From a virus: DNA of 34,206 nucleotides. Below are positions 13,823 to 22,144 of the stretch, in pieces. The notes under the pieces are model-generated. The model was not told where the DNA came from, did no database searches, and worked only from the letters and a program-made list of their open reading frames with translations. The translations under genes and the position numbers were made by a program. The stretch is from positions 1-34,206 of the IMG/VR virus record IMGVR_UViG_3300017605_000281; one strand, 5' to 3'. Numbering within the stretch: the first letter of the stretch is position 1; each line of letters starts with the position of its first letter.

Positions 13823-14124
13823 TTTGAAACTCCCTTCTGAGTGGTCTTCACTCACAGGGGTGCACCGACTTTCTGTCAGCCTCTGCGCAAAACCTGCGCG
13901 CAGTGTCCTTAAAATGGCTCATCACTCATCGGTGCACCCTTGTGAGTGCACGGCAATTCGGTCTGCTGAGCGTGGATAGCTGGCGTACCAGTCCAGACGC
14001 TACTGAGTTGGAACTACCGTGCACCCAGTCTAATCACACAGCGCGCTACGCCCTAACCTCAATGGGTGTCTACCGGGTGCCCTGCTCCGCATAGCGTCTA
14101 TGTCTGGGAGTAATTTAGTTCAAA

Positions 14125-14220
14125 GAGAGCAGCGCGCCTGTCGTTCTCAGGTCTGCCGGACGGCGGAGGTTCGGTATAACCGATTAACCTTTATTCCGCT
14201 TTCCCCGGGGCGCTGCTCTC
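14125..14220 (-). ncRNA. Candidate structured leader element, nested inverted repeat
   Basis: An outer perfect 11-bp repeat (GAGAGCAGCGC with GCGCTGCTCTC) closes a 74-nt interior. Inside, on the minus strand, GCGG, AGGTT and CGGT pair in order with ACCG, AACCT and CCGC around loop TAT. This gives a 13-bp nested helix with A-rich bulges (AATAA, AAT) only on its 5' side. The minus strand continues TTTG after the outer stem. It may be a regulatory RNA, an attenuator or a DNA cruciform at an origin. Confidence 0.5.
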
Positions 14221-14383
14221 AGCTTTTGATTTCTGAGAAGATTTCCATTCGGTACCTACTAAGCACACCGAGCGACGTGGTCTCGCGGGGCTTCCGGATC
14301 CGGGCTTACGTCCCAACTCTGCGCCAAGTGCGGGGAGCTATCAGACTGCCGGGCGGTTGTGCCGTTCTGCTGTTGTGGCGTTC

Positions 14384-14411
14384 ACACTACTCAGAATTTA
14401 ATTGCTGTCAA
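14384..14411 (-). promoter_or_regulatory. Predicted leftward early promoter
   Basis: A consensus -35 TTGACA (14411-14406) is followed after 16 nt by TAGTGT (14389-14384), which fits TAnnnT. It points toward the small early genes and starts directly after the holin gene. It is the best promoter-like sequence in the 600-bp gap. Confidence 0.55.
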
Positions 14412-14412
14412 A

Positions 14413-14428
14413 TGTGACCTACGTCACA
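14413..14428. promoter_or_regulatory. Crp/FNR-type operator TGTGA-N6-TCACA
   Basis: TGTGACCTACGTCACA is a perfect match to the Crp half-sites, and its core GTG-N6-G-N-CAC matches the Streptomyces Crp pattern as I recall it. Its centre lies about 41.5-43.5 bp upstream of the start site expected for the promoter at 14384-14411, the usual class II activator position. It overlaps the holin stop codon. Confidence 0.55.
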
Positions 14429-14666
14429 CCTTCGCGCTGGGCTGTTCTCCCTGGTCAAGCGGCTTATTGGCTCGCGCCGGAAGCTCGGGGAGCCCCGTCA
14501 CGGAGGTAAGCAGCGAGACCAGCGACATGGCCCCAGCGAGGGACAGTGCGCGCGTCCACGGCACGTCCACAATGCCGGTATTGTCCCCAAGTAGGAACAC
14601 CAAGAGCCCCTGAGCGAAGGTCCTAGCTGCACGTACCGCGGCAGCCTTAAGCCACGCCCAATTCAT
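14424..14666 (-). CDS. Putative holin (80 aa)
   Basis: ATG at 14666 shares a base with the endolysin stop (TAATG). The product begins MNWAWLKAAAVRAARTFAQG, has one hydrophobic segment (LLVFLLG) and a second (ALSLAGAMSLVSLLTSVTGL), and ends in a polar tail. Two membrane segments and direct linkage to the endolysin fit a small phage holin of actinophage type, which permeabilises the membrane at lysis. A longer in-frame ORF from 14693 is not favoured. Confidence 0.82.
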   Translation of the reverse strand: MNWAWLKAAAVRAARTFAQGLLVFLLGDNTGIVDVPWTRALSLAGAMSLVSLLTSVTGLPELPARANKPLDQGEQPSAKV

Positions 14667-15634
14667 TACTTCACGGCTCCACGCTCGATGCACACCGTGA
14701 GGTGACCCTCATACGGCATCACGTCGGTGACCGCAGGGAAGGGCTCCGGTAGGTGCAGCGACCCATCCACGGAGATGGCTAGCCGCTGAATTGAAATGCA
14801 ATACGTACCCGCGATGAGCCCATAGGAGTACCGCCCGCCGGAGTGGCACAGTACCTCCCCCGCGGCATTGGCGATCGGCCCCCAGCCCTTGGAGGTGCAG
14901 CCCCACAGGCGTAGGGCGTAATCGGCTCCCTGTGTGTCATTGGCGATGTTCAGCCATGCGGGGCGGGGGTCTGCTAGCCCCTGCTCTACCGGCGGGATGC
15001 ACAGCGAAGTTACGCCGTCCACCTGAATATCGATCGGTCCGAAGCTCGCGCCCATGTCCTCATCCTCTCCTGTTCCGCCTGCCATAGCCTGTGCTCTGCG
15101 CAGGATTTCGGGTTTCTGTGCGATGATCGGGTCACCCGGGCAGAAGCAGTGTCCCCACGCCCCATCCGGCCAATTGCAACCCATCGAGTGGTGCCCTAGC
15201 CCGTGCCCATCGGGGTCGGTGGCTAGCTGTAGCGGGTATCCGTATTCCACATGCCCCCGGTAAAAGAGCTTGGCTACCGCGGTCAGTTGTGCGTCAGTGA
15301 GCACATCCCACCCGGGGTAGGTCTCCAACCACGGCTTACCGTTGGGATCCTTGTCTCCGGCCGAGAAGCCTTCACACTCGAAACTCAGCCAGTGCCCGTT
15401 ACCGGCCTGCTGAGTCCACGCAGTATCCGCGGTGTCGACCATCTGTGCAATTTTGCCATCCCGTGCGATCACGAAATGGCTAGAAACATTGACATCGGGA
15501 TTCTTCTGCCACGAAATGGTGCCCTCATAGAAGCCTGAAGCGATGTGCACCACTCCGCCCCGCTGCTCGTGCACTCCTTTCGTCTGGTTGGGCGTTGGTC
15601 CGCGCCATTCGGCTAGGTCAGTCCATCGCGCCAT
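14666..15634 (-). CDS. Endolysin, N-acetylmuramoyl-L-alanine amidase (Amidase_2/PGRP fold)
   Basis: The 322-residue protein has a zinc amidase domain in residues about 1-175. His30 is in VVHIASG, SSHFVIARDG is the core strand, and His148/149 in GLGHHSMGC and Cys165 in CPGDPI complete the zinc site, as in T7 lysozyme. It cuts the bond between muramic acid and the stem peptide. After a Gly/Glu linker, residues about 195-322 form a beta-rich C-terminal domain (ASFGPIDIQVDG), probably for wall binding. No signal peptide is visible, so release depends on the adjacent holin. ATG at 15634. Confidence 0.92.
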   Translation of the reverse strand: MARWTDLAEWRGPTPNQTKGVHEQRGGVVHIASGFYEGTISWQKNPDVNVSSHFVIARDGKIAQMVDTADTAWTQQAGNGHWLSFECEGFSAGDKDPNGKPWLETYPGWDVLTDAQLTAVAKLFYRGHVEYGYPLQLATDPDGHGLGHHSMGCNWPDGAWGHCFCPGDPIIAQKPEILRRAQAMAGGTGEDEDMGASFGPIDIQVDGVTSLCIPPVEQGLADPRPAWLNIANDTQGADYALRLWGCTSKGWGPIANAAGEVLCHSGGRYSYGLIAGTYCISIQRLAISVDGSLHLPEPFPAVTDVMPYEGHLTVCIERGAVK

Positions 15635-15646
15635 TCTCTTACCTCC

Positions 15647-16138
15647 TTAGTTATTCATGCTAAGAACTAGCCAGTAAAGCTCTGCATCGGTGGTTGCACC
15701 GTTCTGGCGCAGGGTGCCCGTACCCGCATCGCGCTTGGTGGTGGCTACTACCGTCTGTGTACCGCTGGCAGCCGCTACAAACTGCCCAATGAAGCTGAAC
15801 GGGTTACCCTTAGATGCAGAGTCGCAGCCTCCCTTAAACGTTCGTAGCTGTGTGCCTGTGACATCGGTGGTAGTGGCTGCCAATCGCATTTTGAGGATAG
15901 CGATATCACCCGCAACGCTGGATTCGTAGCCAGCGCTGTAGTAGACGTAATAACGGATCCCCGTCACGGTGGCAAACTGAATGAAGCTCGAAACTAGCTC
16001 CGTACCAACAACCGCGACGTTGCTTGTGGTGTCTTTCTTTTCGGCAACGTGCCCCAGTGCGTCTAGCGCTGTGGCGATGGCTACCGCGTTGGTATATTCA
16101 TCCGCGGATACCCTGTGCCCTACTGGAAACGTCATCAT
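15647..16138 (-). CDS. Virion-associated hypothetical protein, distal tail position (163 aa)
   Basis: I start it at ATG 16138, which overlaps the stop of the large minor tail protein (ATGATG). The product begins MMTFPVGHRVSADEYTNAVA and is rich in Ala, Thr and Val with beta-strand patterns (RYYVYYSAGYESSV, LYWLVLSMNN at the end). Position between minor tail protein and endolysin is usual for receptor-binding or fibre-tip proteins. No motif decides this. Confidence 0.6.
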   Translation of the reverse strand: MMTFPVGHRVSADEYTNAVAIATALDALGHVAEKKDTTSNVAVVGTELVSSFIQFATVTGIRYYVYYSAGYESSVAGDIAILKMRLAATTTDVTGTQLRTFKGGCDSASKGNPFSFIGQFVAAASGTQTVVATTKRDAGTGTLRQNGATTDAELYWLVLSMNN

Positions 16139-18417
16139 CCCTCCACTTGAATCGGACCCAACGATGCGGGCAGATAGGGCACTACGGATTGACCATCGGG
16201 AATTTGGTAGAGCACGGTAACCGGATCGAGTGTGAAGGTCTGTGTCTGTCCTGCACCCACGATCGCGGTAACCGTGATGATCTGCCCCCACACGAGGATT
16301 TGCAGGGGGAAATCGTTAGGGTAGGTGGCTGTCGTTGTCCACGGCTGGCTAGTCCCTGCGGTGACCACGGTCATACTGCTTGCACCAGGAGCTACAGAGC
16401 CAGACACCGTGCTATTGATTCCATACAGGCGGAAGTCATCCGGATCCGGTACTGCGTTAGCTAGCGTTCCGTCTACTAGCTTCACCACATGGTACGGCGC
16501 AGCCGGAGTGCAGTTGGCTACCACCTCCCATAGCTTGCTGTTCCAGTGCTCTCCGTGCCCTTGCAGGATGAGGGAGGCGGTGTCCGCAGAGATACCGAAT
16601 GTGTCTCGCAGGTCAGTGATGTCAATCCGTGACAGAATTTTGGTGTCTAGCCACGTCTGCCGAGACAGGGCGTTGATTGCCTTATGCAGTGCTACGGAGA
16701 TGGTCGGATACCGCGGATCGATAACGGTGCCCAGCCACACCTCCCATTGCGCCCGGTCAGCGACGTACGGACTATCGGTGGACACGTTGAACGTTCCCGA
16801 TGATTCGTACGTACCAACACCACCCGGCCCGGAGCCCATTACAGAGGTAGCGTCCTCAAAGATGATGGATCCGCCATTCTTGCGTGTAGCGGTGTACCTG
16901 TTGACGTGCCCTTGATCCCCGGGTGCTGGCTTGAATGGGGGCATGAGTTGCGAAGCGCTGAGCGTAAGGTCCGCAGGCTGGTTCAGTAATTCCAGCAGGC
17001 AGACGTAGGTGTACCCCGGCCCCCGTCCGTCGTACAACAGCCCTCCATCGGCATCCGCGGCCTCATCTAGCAGCGCTTGGAATGTCGCTACCGACTGTGC
17101 ACCTAGCGGGATATTCGACGTACCCACAATTTCAATGCTCACGCTCTGCTCACGGCACAAGCGGCGTAGCCGTGCGTCTGCTAGCTCTCCTGTGTACCCG
17201 CTTCCGGCGCTGTATGCGGACGCAACAGCGGGGTTGTTATAGAAAGCAAGGCTTGAGTACCGCTCAGGGTAGTCAGCCGTTAGGGTGGCGCCTGTCACTA
17301 CGCCCAGCGTTTCGCCTCCAAGGAGCTGCTGCGCACCTAGCTGACCGTTTACATACAGCTTGCAGGTGACCCCAGCGGCTATCTGCTCAAAGGTTATGAA
17401 GGTCTCATACCACGCCCCATTCATCGGGTCTACGTTGATGATCCCTGACAACCCTGTATCCAAGTCCCACAGCGCACCCCCAGCGCCCACTAGGTGAATA
17501 ATTACCCCCGTAGGTGGCGCCGCATTACCCCATAGCTGCACGGTCCACGCGGAGAGGGTGCCTCCATTCATGGTTACTTTTAGGCTGTCGGTAGCTACAC
17601 CACCGTTCGTGCCGACGCTCACCCAGTAACGCATAGCAAGAAAACCCGTGTTGGAATAGCTTCCCGCTGTGCCTGAAATTTTCGTGAGGGCCGGTATGGT
17701 CACCACCGCTGTAGCACCGAGCAAATCAGAGGCAGCCGCACCGTAAGTGGCTACAGATGAGCCACTAGATATCAGCGTGGAGCCACCCGGTACCGCGGAA
17801 GCCGCCTGAGTAGCCGTGGAGGCGTCATCTAGCGTCCACGCAGCCACGGGCAGGGGGTCAAGCACTGCGCGCACCAGAGGCGATTTTAGAGGGCTGTTCC
17901 CCTGCCCGATCCGACGCTTGATCCCACTAGCTACCACGTCGGACACTGCGAAGCGCCGTGAGGTGTCCCACCGCGGAGCAAAGCCGTTGGAGCATTCCCC
18001 TTGGAAACGCAGGGTCTCTCCGTTACCCAAGTCTAGAGAGCAACGGATCGGGGTATTTAGTTTCACGTTAGGGAAGAATCGGGATCCGACGTTACCAGGG
18101 GTGAAATCACCCGTAAGATTCTTGAGGGTGAAAGAACACTGAGCGGGGGATGCCTTGCTGCGCTCATCCCCCCGCCCAATGTTCGGAATACTTACCCCCG
18201 GATCCCACAGCACCAACGACGTAATGTCATACCATGCCCACGTAGCCGGATCCGCGGTGAGATCCGCACCGAAGGCGGCTTCGATGATCTGCCTACCTCC
18301 GGGCATCACATCCGGCAGGAAGACCCCACCGCGAAGCGATGTGCCCATGACTGGGCCGGGCGGATTGCCCATCCGCAGCGCATAGGCTGCGTACCGTGGT
18401 GCGAGCGACCGGGGCAT
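16135..18417 (-). CDS. Minor tail protein with LamG/concanavalin-like domain
   Basis: The 760-residue protein lies just after the tape measure module, where tail-tip proteins occur. Residues about 1-190 resemble a distal tail/baseplate-hub start (ASPAQCSFTLKNLTGDFTPG). Residues about 195-420 show a LamG-type jelly roll (VAAWTLDD, then WYETFITFEQIAAGVTCKLY followed by VNGQLG). The rest is beta-rich and ends with a Thr/Val-rich tail. LamG folds bind glycans, so host-wall recognition is likely. Minor tail assignment is confident from context; the lectin call is by pattern. Confidence 0.82.
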   Translation of the reverse strand: MPRSLAPRYAAYALRMGNPPGPVMGTSLRGGVFLPDVMPGGRQIIEAAFGADLTADPATWAWYDITSLVLWDPGVSIPNIGRGDERSKASPAQCSFTLKNLTGDFTPGNVGSRFFPNVKLNTPIRCSLDLGNGETLRFQGECSNGFAPRWDTSRRFAVSDVVASGIKRRIGQGNSPLKSPLVRAVLDPLPVAAWTLDDASTATQAASAVPGGSTLISSGSSVATYGAAASDLLGATAVVTIPALTKISGTAGSYSNTGFLAMRYWVSVGTNGGVATDSLKVTMNGGTLSAWTVQLWGNAAPPTGVIIHLVGAGGALWDLDTGLSGIINVDPMNGAWYETFITFEQIAAGVTCKLYVNGQLGAQQLLGGETLGVVTGATLTADYPERYSSLAFYNNPAVASAYSAGSGYTGELADARLRRLCREQSVSIEIVGTSNIPLGAQSVATFQALLDEAADADGGLLYDGRGPGYTYVCLLELLNQPADLTLSASQLMPPFKPAPGDQGHVNRYTATRKNGGSIIFEDATSVMGSGPGGVGTYESSGTFNVSTDSPYVADRAQWEVWLGTVIDPRYPTISVALHKAINALSRQTWLDTKILSRIDITDLRDTFGISADTASLILQGHGEHWNSKLWEVVANCTPAAPYHVVKLVDGTLANAVPDPDDFRLYGINSTVSGSVAPGASSMTVVTAGTSQPWTTTATYPNDFPLQILVWGQIITVTAIVGAGQTQTFTLDPVTVLYQIPDGQSVVPYLPASLGPIQVEG

Positions 18418-18420
18418 ACG

Positions 18421-18936
18421 TCACTCGTCCCAGCAAACCCAGCAGCGCATATCCACGGCCGTGGTCGGTGTGGTCGCGCGCACTCGCAGGAATTTGGATA
18501 CAGCGATGATCGGACGCTCATCGGGCATCCACTGCCAACGGTACGTCAACACAGGAGCAGCCTCAGCCGAAGTGCTGGATACCGCCACAGTGTCAAGCAG
18601 ACGTGATGCAGTTGTGGCACCTTCCACCGTGAAGCTGTAGCCGGTCGCACCCGTACCCAGCGCCAGCAGCGAGGGCGGTAGGTTGGGATCAAGCGATGGG
18701 AGCCCGGACGCAACATGGGCAGCGCCACCCGTAGCCGCTACATCCGTTTGAATTAGCTCAATCACCGCATCCGCGCCTGGTGCATCATCAAGGGTGTAGC
18801 CCCACGAGATGAGTTGAATTTGCCTGGTGCTGGGGGTAGAGAGCTGCAACATGGTCTTGATGGCGGTACCCGTGGTCACCCCCGGGAGCGCCGCTGTCGT
18901 TGGTGCAGCACCATTCCACGTTAGATAGCGGTGCAT
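18421..18936 (-). CDS. Hypothetical tail-associated protein (171 aa)
   Basis: The product begins MHRYLTWNGAAPTTAALPGV and is a beta-rich Thr/Ala/Val protein (QLISWGYTLDDAPGADAVIE) ending with RVRAT and a Cys-Trp pair (RCWVCWDE). It sits between the tape measure and the large minor tail protein and shares the operon, so a virion role is likely. The ATG at 18936 overlaps the previous stop (TAATG). No family named. Confidence 0.65.
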   Translation of the reverse strand: MHRYLTWNGAAPTTAALPGVTTGTAIKTMLQLSTPSTRQIQLISWGYTLDDAPGADAVIELIQTDVAATGGAAHVASGLPSLDPNLPPSLLALGTGATGYSFTVEGATTASRLLDTVAVSSTSAEAAPVLTYRWQWMPDERPIIAVSKFLRVRATTPTTAVDMRCWVCWDE

Positions 18937-19106
18937 TACTGCACCTCCGGAACAGCGATTTCAACCACGATGTTCTCTTGGCTGATACCTGGATCCGCGG
19001 AGCACAGCACGACTAGCGCGCCTGTGTTGGGATCATTGGTGAGCCCGGTAACGATCGTGGGGTCAATGCCTAGCGCAACTGCTACGCTGTCAGTCTCGGC
19101 ACTCAT
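18936..19106 (-). CDS. Small tail-module protein (56 aa)
   Basis: ATG at 19106 follows a perfect AAGGAGG. The product begins MSAETDSVAVALGIDPTIVT and ends NIVVEIAVPEVQ; it is acidic, without Arg or Lys. It fills the space between the tape measure and the 171-aa gene and overlaps the latter by one base. A structural role is inferred from position only. Confidence 0.7.
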   Translation of the reverse strand: MSAETDSVAVALGIDPTIVTGLTNDPNTGALVVLCSADPGISQENIVVEIAVPEVQ

Positions 19107-19120
19107 TCGGTTATTCCTCC

Positions 19121-20602
19121 TTACGCCTGGATAGCTTGCGGTGAGATGGTGATCTGCCCAGTACGGACTAGCAGCATGAAGGCGGTTGCAAACGCACCAT
19201 CAACGTTGCCACCGAAGGTAATGGTTATCCCTCCGCTGCCCTGTTGTGCGCTCACGTCGTTGAATAGTCCGCGGGTACCGGCGGGCAACACGCGCTCACC
19301 CTTGTGCACCATCGCCACACCTTCGCGGAGGATTTCACCACCACGCTGTAGGTGCGGGATGTTGGGTACGTCAAAACCTCTTCCGCCGATCCCTGGTACC
19401 CAACTAGGCACCTCAAAGTGAAGTCGACCAGCGGTGTTATTCCAGCCATCGGCAATCTTGTTAAACGCCCATTTGAACGGCGCGTAAATGTAATCACCGA
19501 TAGCCAGGAAAGCATCCTTCACCTTACCCGGTATCCCGAAGATGAACTTGAAATAGCCCACCCAAAAGTCAACCATGAATTTGACATAGCCGATGATCAT
19601 GTCTTTGACCCATGAGACAGCCGCAGCAAGACCATCAACGAATTTCGACCAGGCATCACCTATCCACTTTATAGCGGCCTTGATGGGATCACCGATAGCG
19701 CCCCAAATTGCCGACCAGAGATCCTGAAACCACGTTGTTTTCGTGGCTATAAGCACGATGATGGCAATAAGCGCAACAATTGCAATGATAATCAACCCAA
19801 TTGGGTTAGCATCCATCGCAATATTCCACAACCACTGAACAGCCGTGATTGCGCTAATGATCCCAACTAGCGCCCCGAGTCCACCCGCTAACAGGTTGGA
19901 CATGTCGCTAACCTTCTTGAGCCCGGAGCTTTGCGCCGCGAGGTTGCCCTGTGCCTCCGCAAGATCCGTAGTAGCCCCTGTGTGGTCTAGCTCCGCCTGC
20001 TGAGCGTCTAGCTGAGCCTGTGTGGCATCCTCGGTGGCCTGCTTGGAATCTTCCTGCGCCTGCTTGACATCGACTCCCGCTTGCGCAAGGTCAATCGATG
20101 CCTGCTTCGCTTCATCGGAGTTTGCGCCGAATTTCTTTACAGCGTCGTTGTACGCCTTCTGCGCGGTTGCCTGGTCAAGCAGCGCTTGCTGCATGTCCAC
20201 AGCGGCTTGATTAGAGTCAATACTGGCCTGCGCCTCATCCCGCGTGGCCTGTTCTAGATCCTGCAAGCTTTGTGAGACATCCTGCGCCGCCTGGTTAACG
20301 TCCTGCTGAGCCCGCGCATATTCGATGGCATGGCGCTTGCCATAGCTCATCGCTTGCCCGATGGTATCCGCGGCTGCACCCACGCTGGCAAACGCCCCAG
20401 CCAGCTTGCCCGCACCATCCTGCACGTTACCTAGACGCTGCCCAAAGGTGACGGTTTGTTTACCTGCATCCTCCATAGCATCGCTAGCGCCACCCATTGA
20501 TTTCTCAATGGTGCCCCCGGCTTGCTCCGACGCTTTGCCGATGCTGACCATTACGCGGCTAGCCTGATCCTCTGCCCCTACGAGGATGCTTACATCATTC
20601 AT
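19121..20602 (-). CDS. Tape measure protein (short)
   Basis: The 493-residue protein has a long coiled-coil region (about 95-235) with repeated Gln/Ala/Asp units such as QASIDSNQAAVDMQQALLDQ and KQAQEDSKQATEDATQAQLD. A strongly hydrophobic section with membrane-like segments follows (about 238-290, GLIIIAIVALIAIIVLIAT). Its C-terminal part has Trp- and Gly-rich domains (WVPGIGGRGF) and a helical end. This composition and its place after the frameshifted chaperones mark it as the tape measure that sets tail length. At about 1.5 A per residue it predicts a short tail near 75 nm. ATG 20602 overlaps the chaperone stop. Confidence 0.92.
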   Translation of the reverse strand: MNDVSILVGAEDQASRVMVSIGKASEQAGGTIEKSMGGASDAMEDAGKQTVTFGQRLGNVQDGAGKLAGAFASVGAAADTIGQAMSYGKRHAIEYARAQQDVNQAAQDVSQSLQDLEQATRDEAQASIDSNQAAVDMQQALLDQATAQKAYNDAVKKFGANSDEAKQASIDLAQAGVDVKQAQEDSKQATEDATQAQLDAQQAELDHTGATTDLAEAQGNLAAQSSGLKKVSDMSNLLAGGLGALVGIISAITAVQWLWNIAMDANPIGLIIIAIVALIAIIVLIATKTTWFQDLWSAIWGAIGDPIKAAIKWIGDAWSKFVDGLAAAVSWVKDMIIGYVKFMVDFWVGYFKFIFGIPGKVKDAFLAIGDYIYAPFKWAFNKIADGWNNTAGRLHFEVPSWVPGIGGRGFDVPNIPHLQRGGEILREGVAMVHKGERVLPAGTRGLFNDVSAQQGSGGITITFGGNVDGAFATAFMLLVRTGQITISPQAIQA

Positions 20603-21269
20603 GACTCACCTACCCTCTGTGCCTGCGATTCCAATTCGGCTAGTTTCTCCTCCTGGTCCCTACGATCACCGAAGCTCTCTAGGTGCAACAGGCGGAGCAC
20701 TTCTGCGTCCTCATCCCTCACGTTTGCTAGGCTGCCGTAGCTGAACCGCTCAAGCAGCCCTAGCATCAATTCCGCGTGGGCTATTTCAATAGGCTTGCTT
20801 GCTCTCCTAGTTGCGACATCAAGTCCTGCTGTGGCGTCCCTCCATTCTTCATACTCTGCGCTTTTCCCGCGCTCACGCGGGTGAGAGCGGTCACCCAACC
20901 GAGAATCAAGTCCATTACGAAATCAAGGTCAAGGCAGAACAGCCCCGCCACGGTGGCCGGTACCGGCTGCCCTTCGCGGAGCCCGCACACAGGGCAGGCC
21001 ACGCCATCTAGAAGGTCAACGGCAGTAGGCGTATCCGTGTCTGTGAGCGAGATCGCAGGGTGCTCGATATTCCAACTGATAATTGCATCCGTGAAGGTGC
21101 GGAACGCCGGATGATTGTGCGCCTGCTCTACCGTCAGTTCTTTGATTTCGGTAGACGAGGTGAGCACATCCATTAGCCGGCCGAGACTGGTAGAGGCGGA
21201 GCGAATTTCAAGCCCCGGGTACTCCTCAATCTCGATCAGGTAGGTTTTGTGACTGGGGCGGTAGCCCAT
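20599..21269 (-). CDS. Tail assembly chaperone, -1 frameshift fusion product (gpGT-like)
   Basis: Ribosomes slipping by -1 at GGGAAAA (20868-20862) leave the 162-residue frame after about residue 136. They continue as SAEYEEWRDATAGLDVATRR to the stop at 20599, giving about 223 residues. The extension has no good start of its own and its stop overlaps the tape measure ATG. This arrangement is conserved in long-tailed phages, where G and GT proteins coat the tape measure during tail assembly. Confidence 0.85.
20781..21269 (-). CDS. Tail assembly chaperone, short form (gpG-like, 162 aa)
   Basis: The product begins MGYRPSHKTYLIEIEEYPGL and ends SQLGEQASLLK. The N-terminal half is beta-rich, as in gpG-like chaperones, and it contains ACPVCGLREG, a possible half zinc site. 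It lies directly upstream of the tape measure, the usual place. Most ribosomes should end here; a minority make the frameshifted fusion. Confidence 0.85.
   Translation of the reverse strand: MGYRPSHKTYLIEIEEYPGLEIRSASTSLGRLMDVLTSSTEIKELTVEQAHNHPAFRTFTDAIISWNIEHPAISLTDTDTPTAVDLLDGVACPVCGLREGQPVPATVAGLFCLDLDFVMDLILGWVTALTRVSAGKAQSMKNGGTPQQDLMSQLGEQASLLK
20862..20868 (-). promoter_or_regulatory. Programmed -1 ribosomal frameshift site GGGAAAA
   Basis: The heptamer fits X-XXY-YYZ with zero-frame codons GGA AAA. After slippage GGG AAA pairs in the -1 frame and the next codon AGC starts the extension. It lies inside the overlap of the two chaperone frames, exactly where such sites occur in siphoviruses. 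Confidence 0.85.
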
Positions 21270-21280
21270 TGATTACGCTC

Positions 21281-21685
21281 CTATGTCCACGCCGGTACGG
21301 TGCCATCCGCGAGAACGAATGGGCTCTGAGTGGTCAACTCACCACCCGCAGCACGGGTCACCGCGTAGCTAGTGAAAAGCACCTCATTGGGCAGGCTCTT
21401 ACCGCCCACGGTAAGAGACACCGTACGAATAACCCGGAGATCCCCCGCCCCTAGCACAGCGTGAATCTTGTTGGCACTCGGGTTAAACACACCGTTGAAC
21501 GTGCCCGAGAAGTCCGCGAGGAGAGCCAGCCGCTCGATAGCCGACTTGTCAACACCTGTGACATCCTGCGTGTTGTACGGGGTAGCGAAATCGAAGTTGG
21601 TGATGTCGTTACGGAGATCATTCGGAGACCCCGCGGCATCGTCAACCATGAGGGTTGTCCACCCTAGGCCAGAAATCTTTCCCAT
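21281..21685 (-). CDS. Tail tube-like protein (134 aa)
   Basis: The product begins MGKISGLGWTTLMVDDAAGS and contains VTGVDKSAIERLALLADFSG and then FNGVFNPSANKIHAVL. This resembles the tail tube/minor tail fold of actinophages. The same VTG-DK-A-ER block occurs in the 246-residue protein two genes upstream, so the two are probably paralogues. It lies next to the tail chaperones. It may be a second tube subunit or a tube-initiating protein. Confidence 0.65.
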   Translation of the reverse strand: MGKISGLGWTTLMVDDAAGSPNDLRNDITNFDFATPYNTQDVTGVDKSAIERLALLADFSGTFNGVFNPSANKIHAVLGAGDLRVIRTVSLTVGGKSLPNEVLFTSYAVTRAAGGELTTQSPFVLADGTVPAWT

Positions 21686-21691
21686 GCTGCA

Positions 21692-22144
21692 TCAACCTTT
21701 CTGAATTTCAATGCGGATACGGTCTAGGTGCGCAGCCATGCCCTCTGCCCAATGCTCAGGCTTCTTAAACTGCTGTGCGGTGCGAGTGGAGAACATGCGG
21801 GACCAGTGCCCCCGCCCCGCATAGAAGAATGCTGGGCGCTCCAATGAAATGCGGTGCTTCATCGCGTTAAAGCACGGCTGACCAGGCTCATACACGATGT
21901 AGTGCTCTCCCTCTGTCACCTCCAATTCCTTAAAGCGTTTACCTGAGTTACGCGCTACATGCAGTAGCTCCGGAGTCAGGCTCTCCACGCGCAGTTGCCA
22001 GCCACCGAGGTAGGCGCCACACTCCACCTCAGCGCACGTGGCTAGGCGGTAATGCGTCTGCATCGGCTGCCGGATAGCAAACGTGAGGTAGTTCTGTGGC
22101 GCCATTTTGAGCGGCGGGATAATAACCTTCCCCATGCCAATCAT
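21692..22144 (-). CDS. Hypothetical tail-module protein (150 aa)
   Basis: ATG at 22144 overlaps the stop of the major tail protein (ATGA). The product begins MIGMGKVIIPPLKMAPQNYL, has a CAEVECGAYLGGW block, a strand EGEHYIVYEPGQPCF, and ends in a basic helix (HWAEGMAAHLDRIRIEIQKG). Placed between two tube-like proteins, it is probably structural or an assembly factor. I recall such proteins in Streptomyces phages without a set function. Confidence 0.65.
   Translation of the reverse strand: MIGMGKVIIPPLKMAPQNYLTFAIRQPMQTHYRLATCAEVECGAYLGGWQLRVESLTPELLHVARNSGKRFKELEVTEGEHYIVYEPGQPCFNAMKHRISLERPAFFYAGRGHWSRMFSTRTAQQFKKPEHWAEGMAAHLDRIRIEIQKG

Larger units (their letters stand above)
13823..14423. 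other. Non-coding control region between lysis and early genes
   Basis: No convincing gene lies here on either strand. It holds a predicted minus-strand promoter at its right end with a Crp-like site, a 96-nt nested inverted repeat at 14125-14220, and four GTGCAC palindromes (13860, 13932, 13946, 14019). There is also a 6-bp hairpin CTGCGC/GCGCAG near 13883-13903. A transcript from the predicted promoter would have a leader of about 550 nt before the first gene at 13822. Confidence 0.6.
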
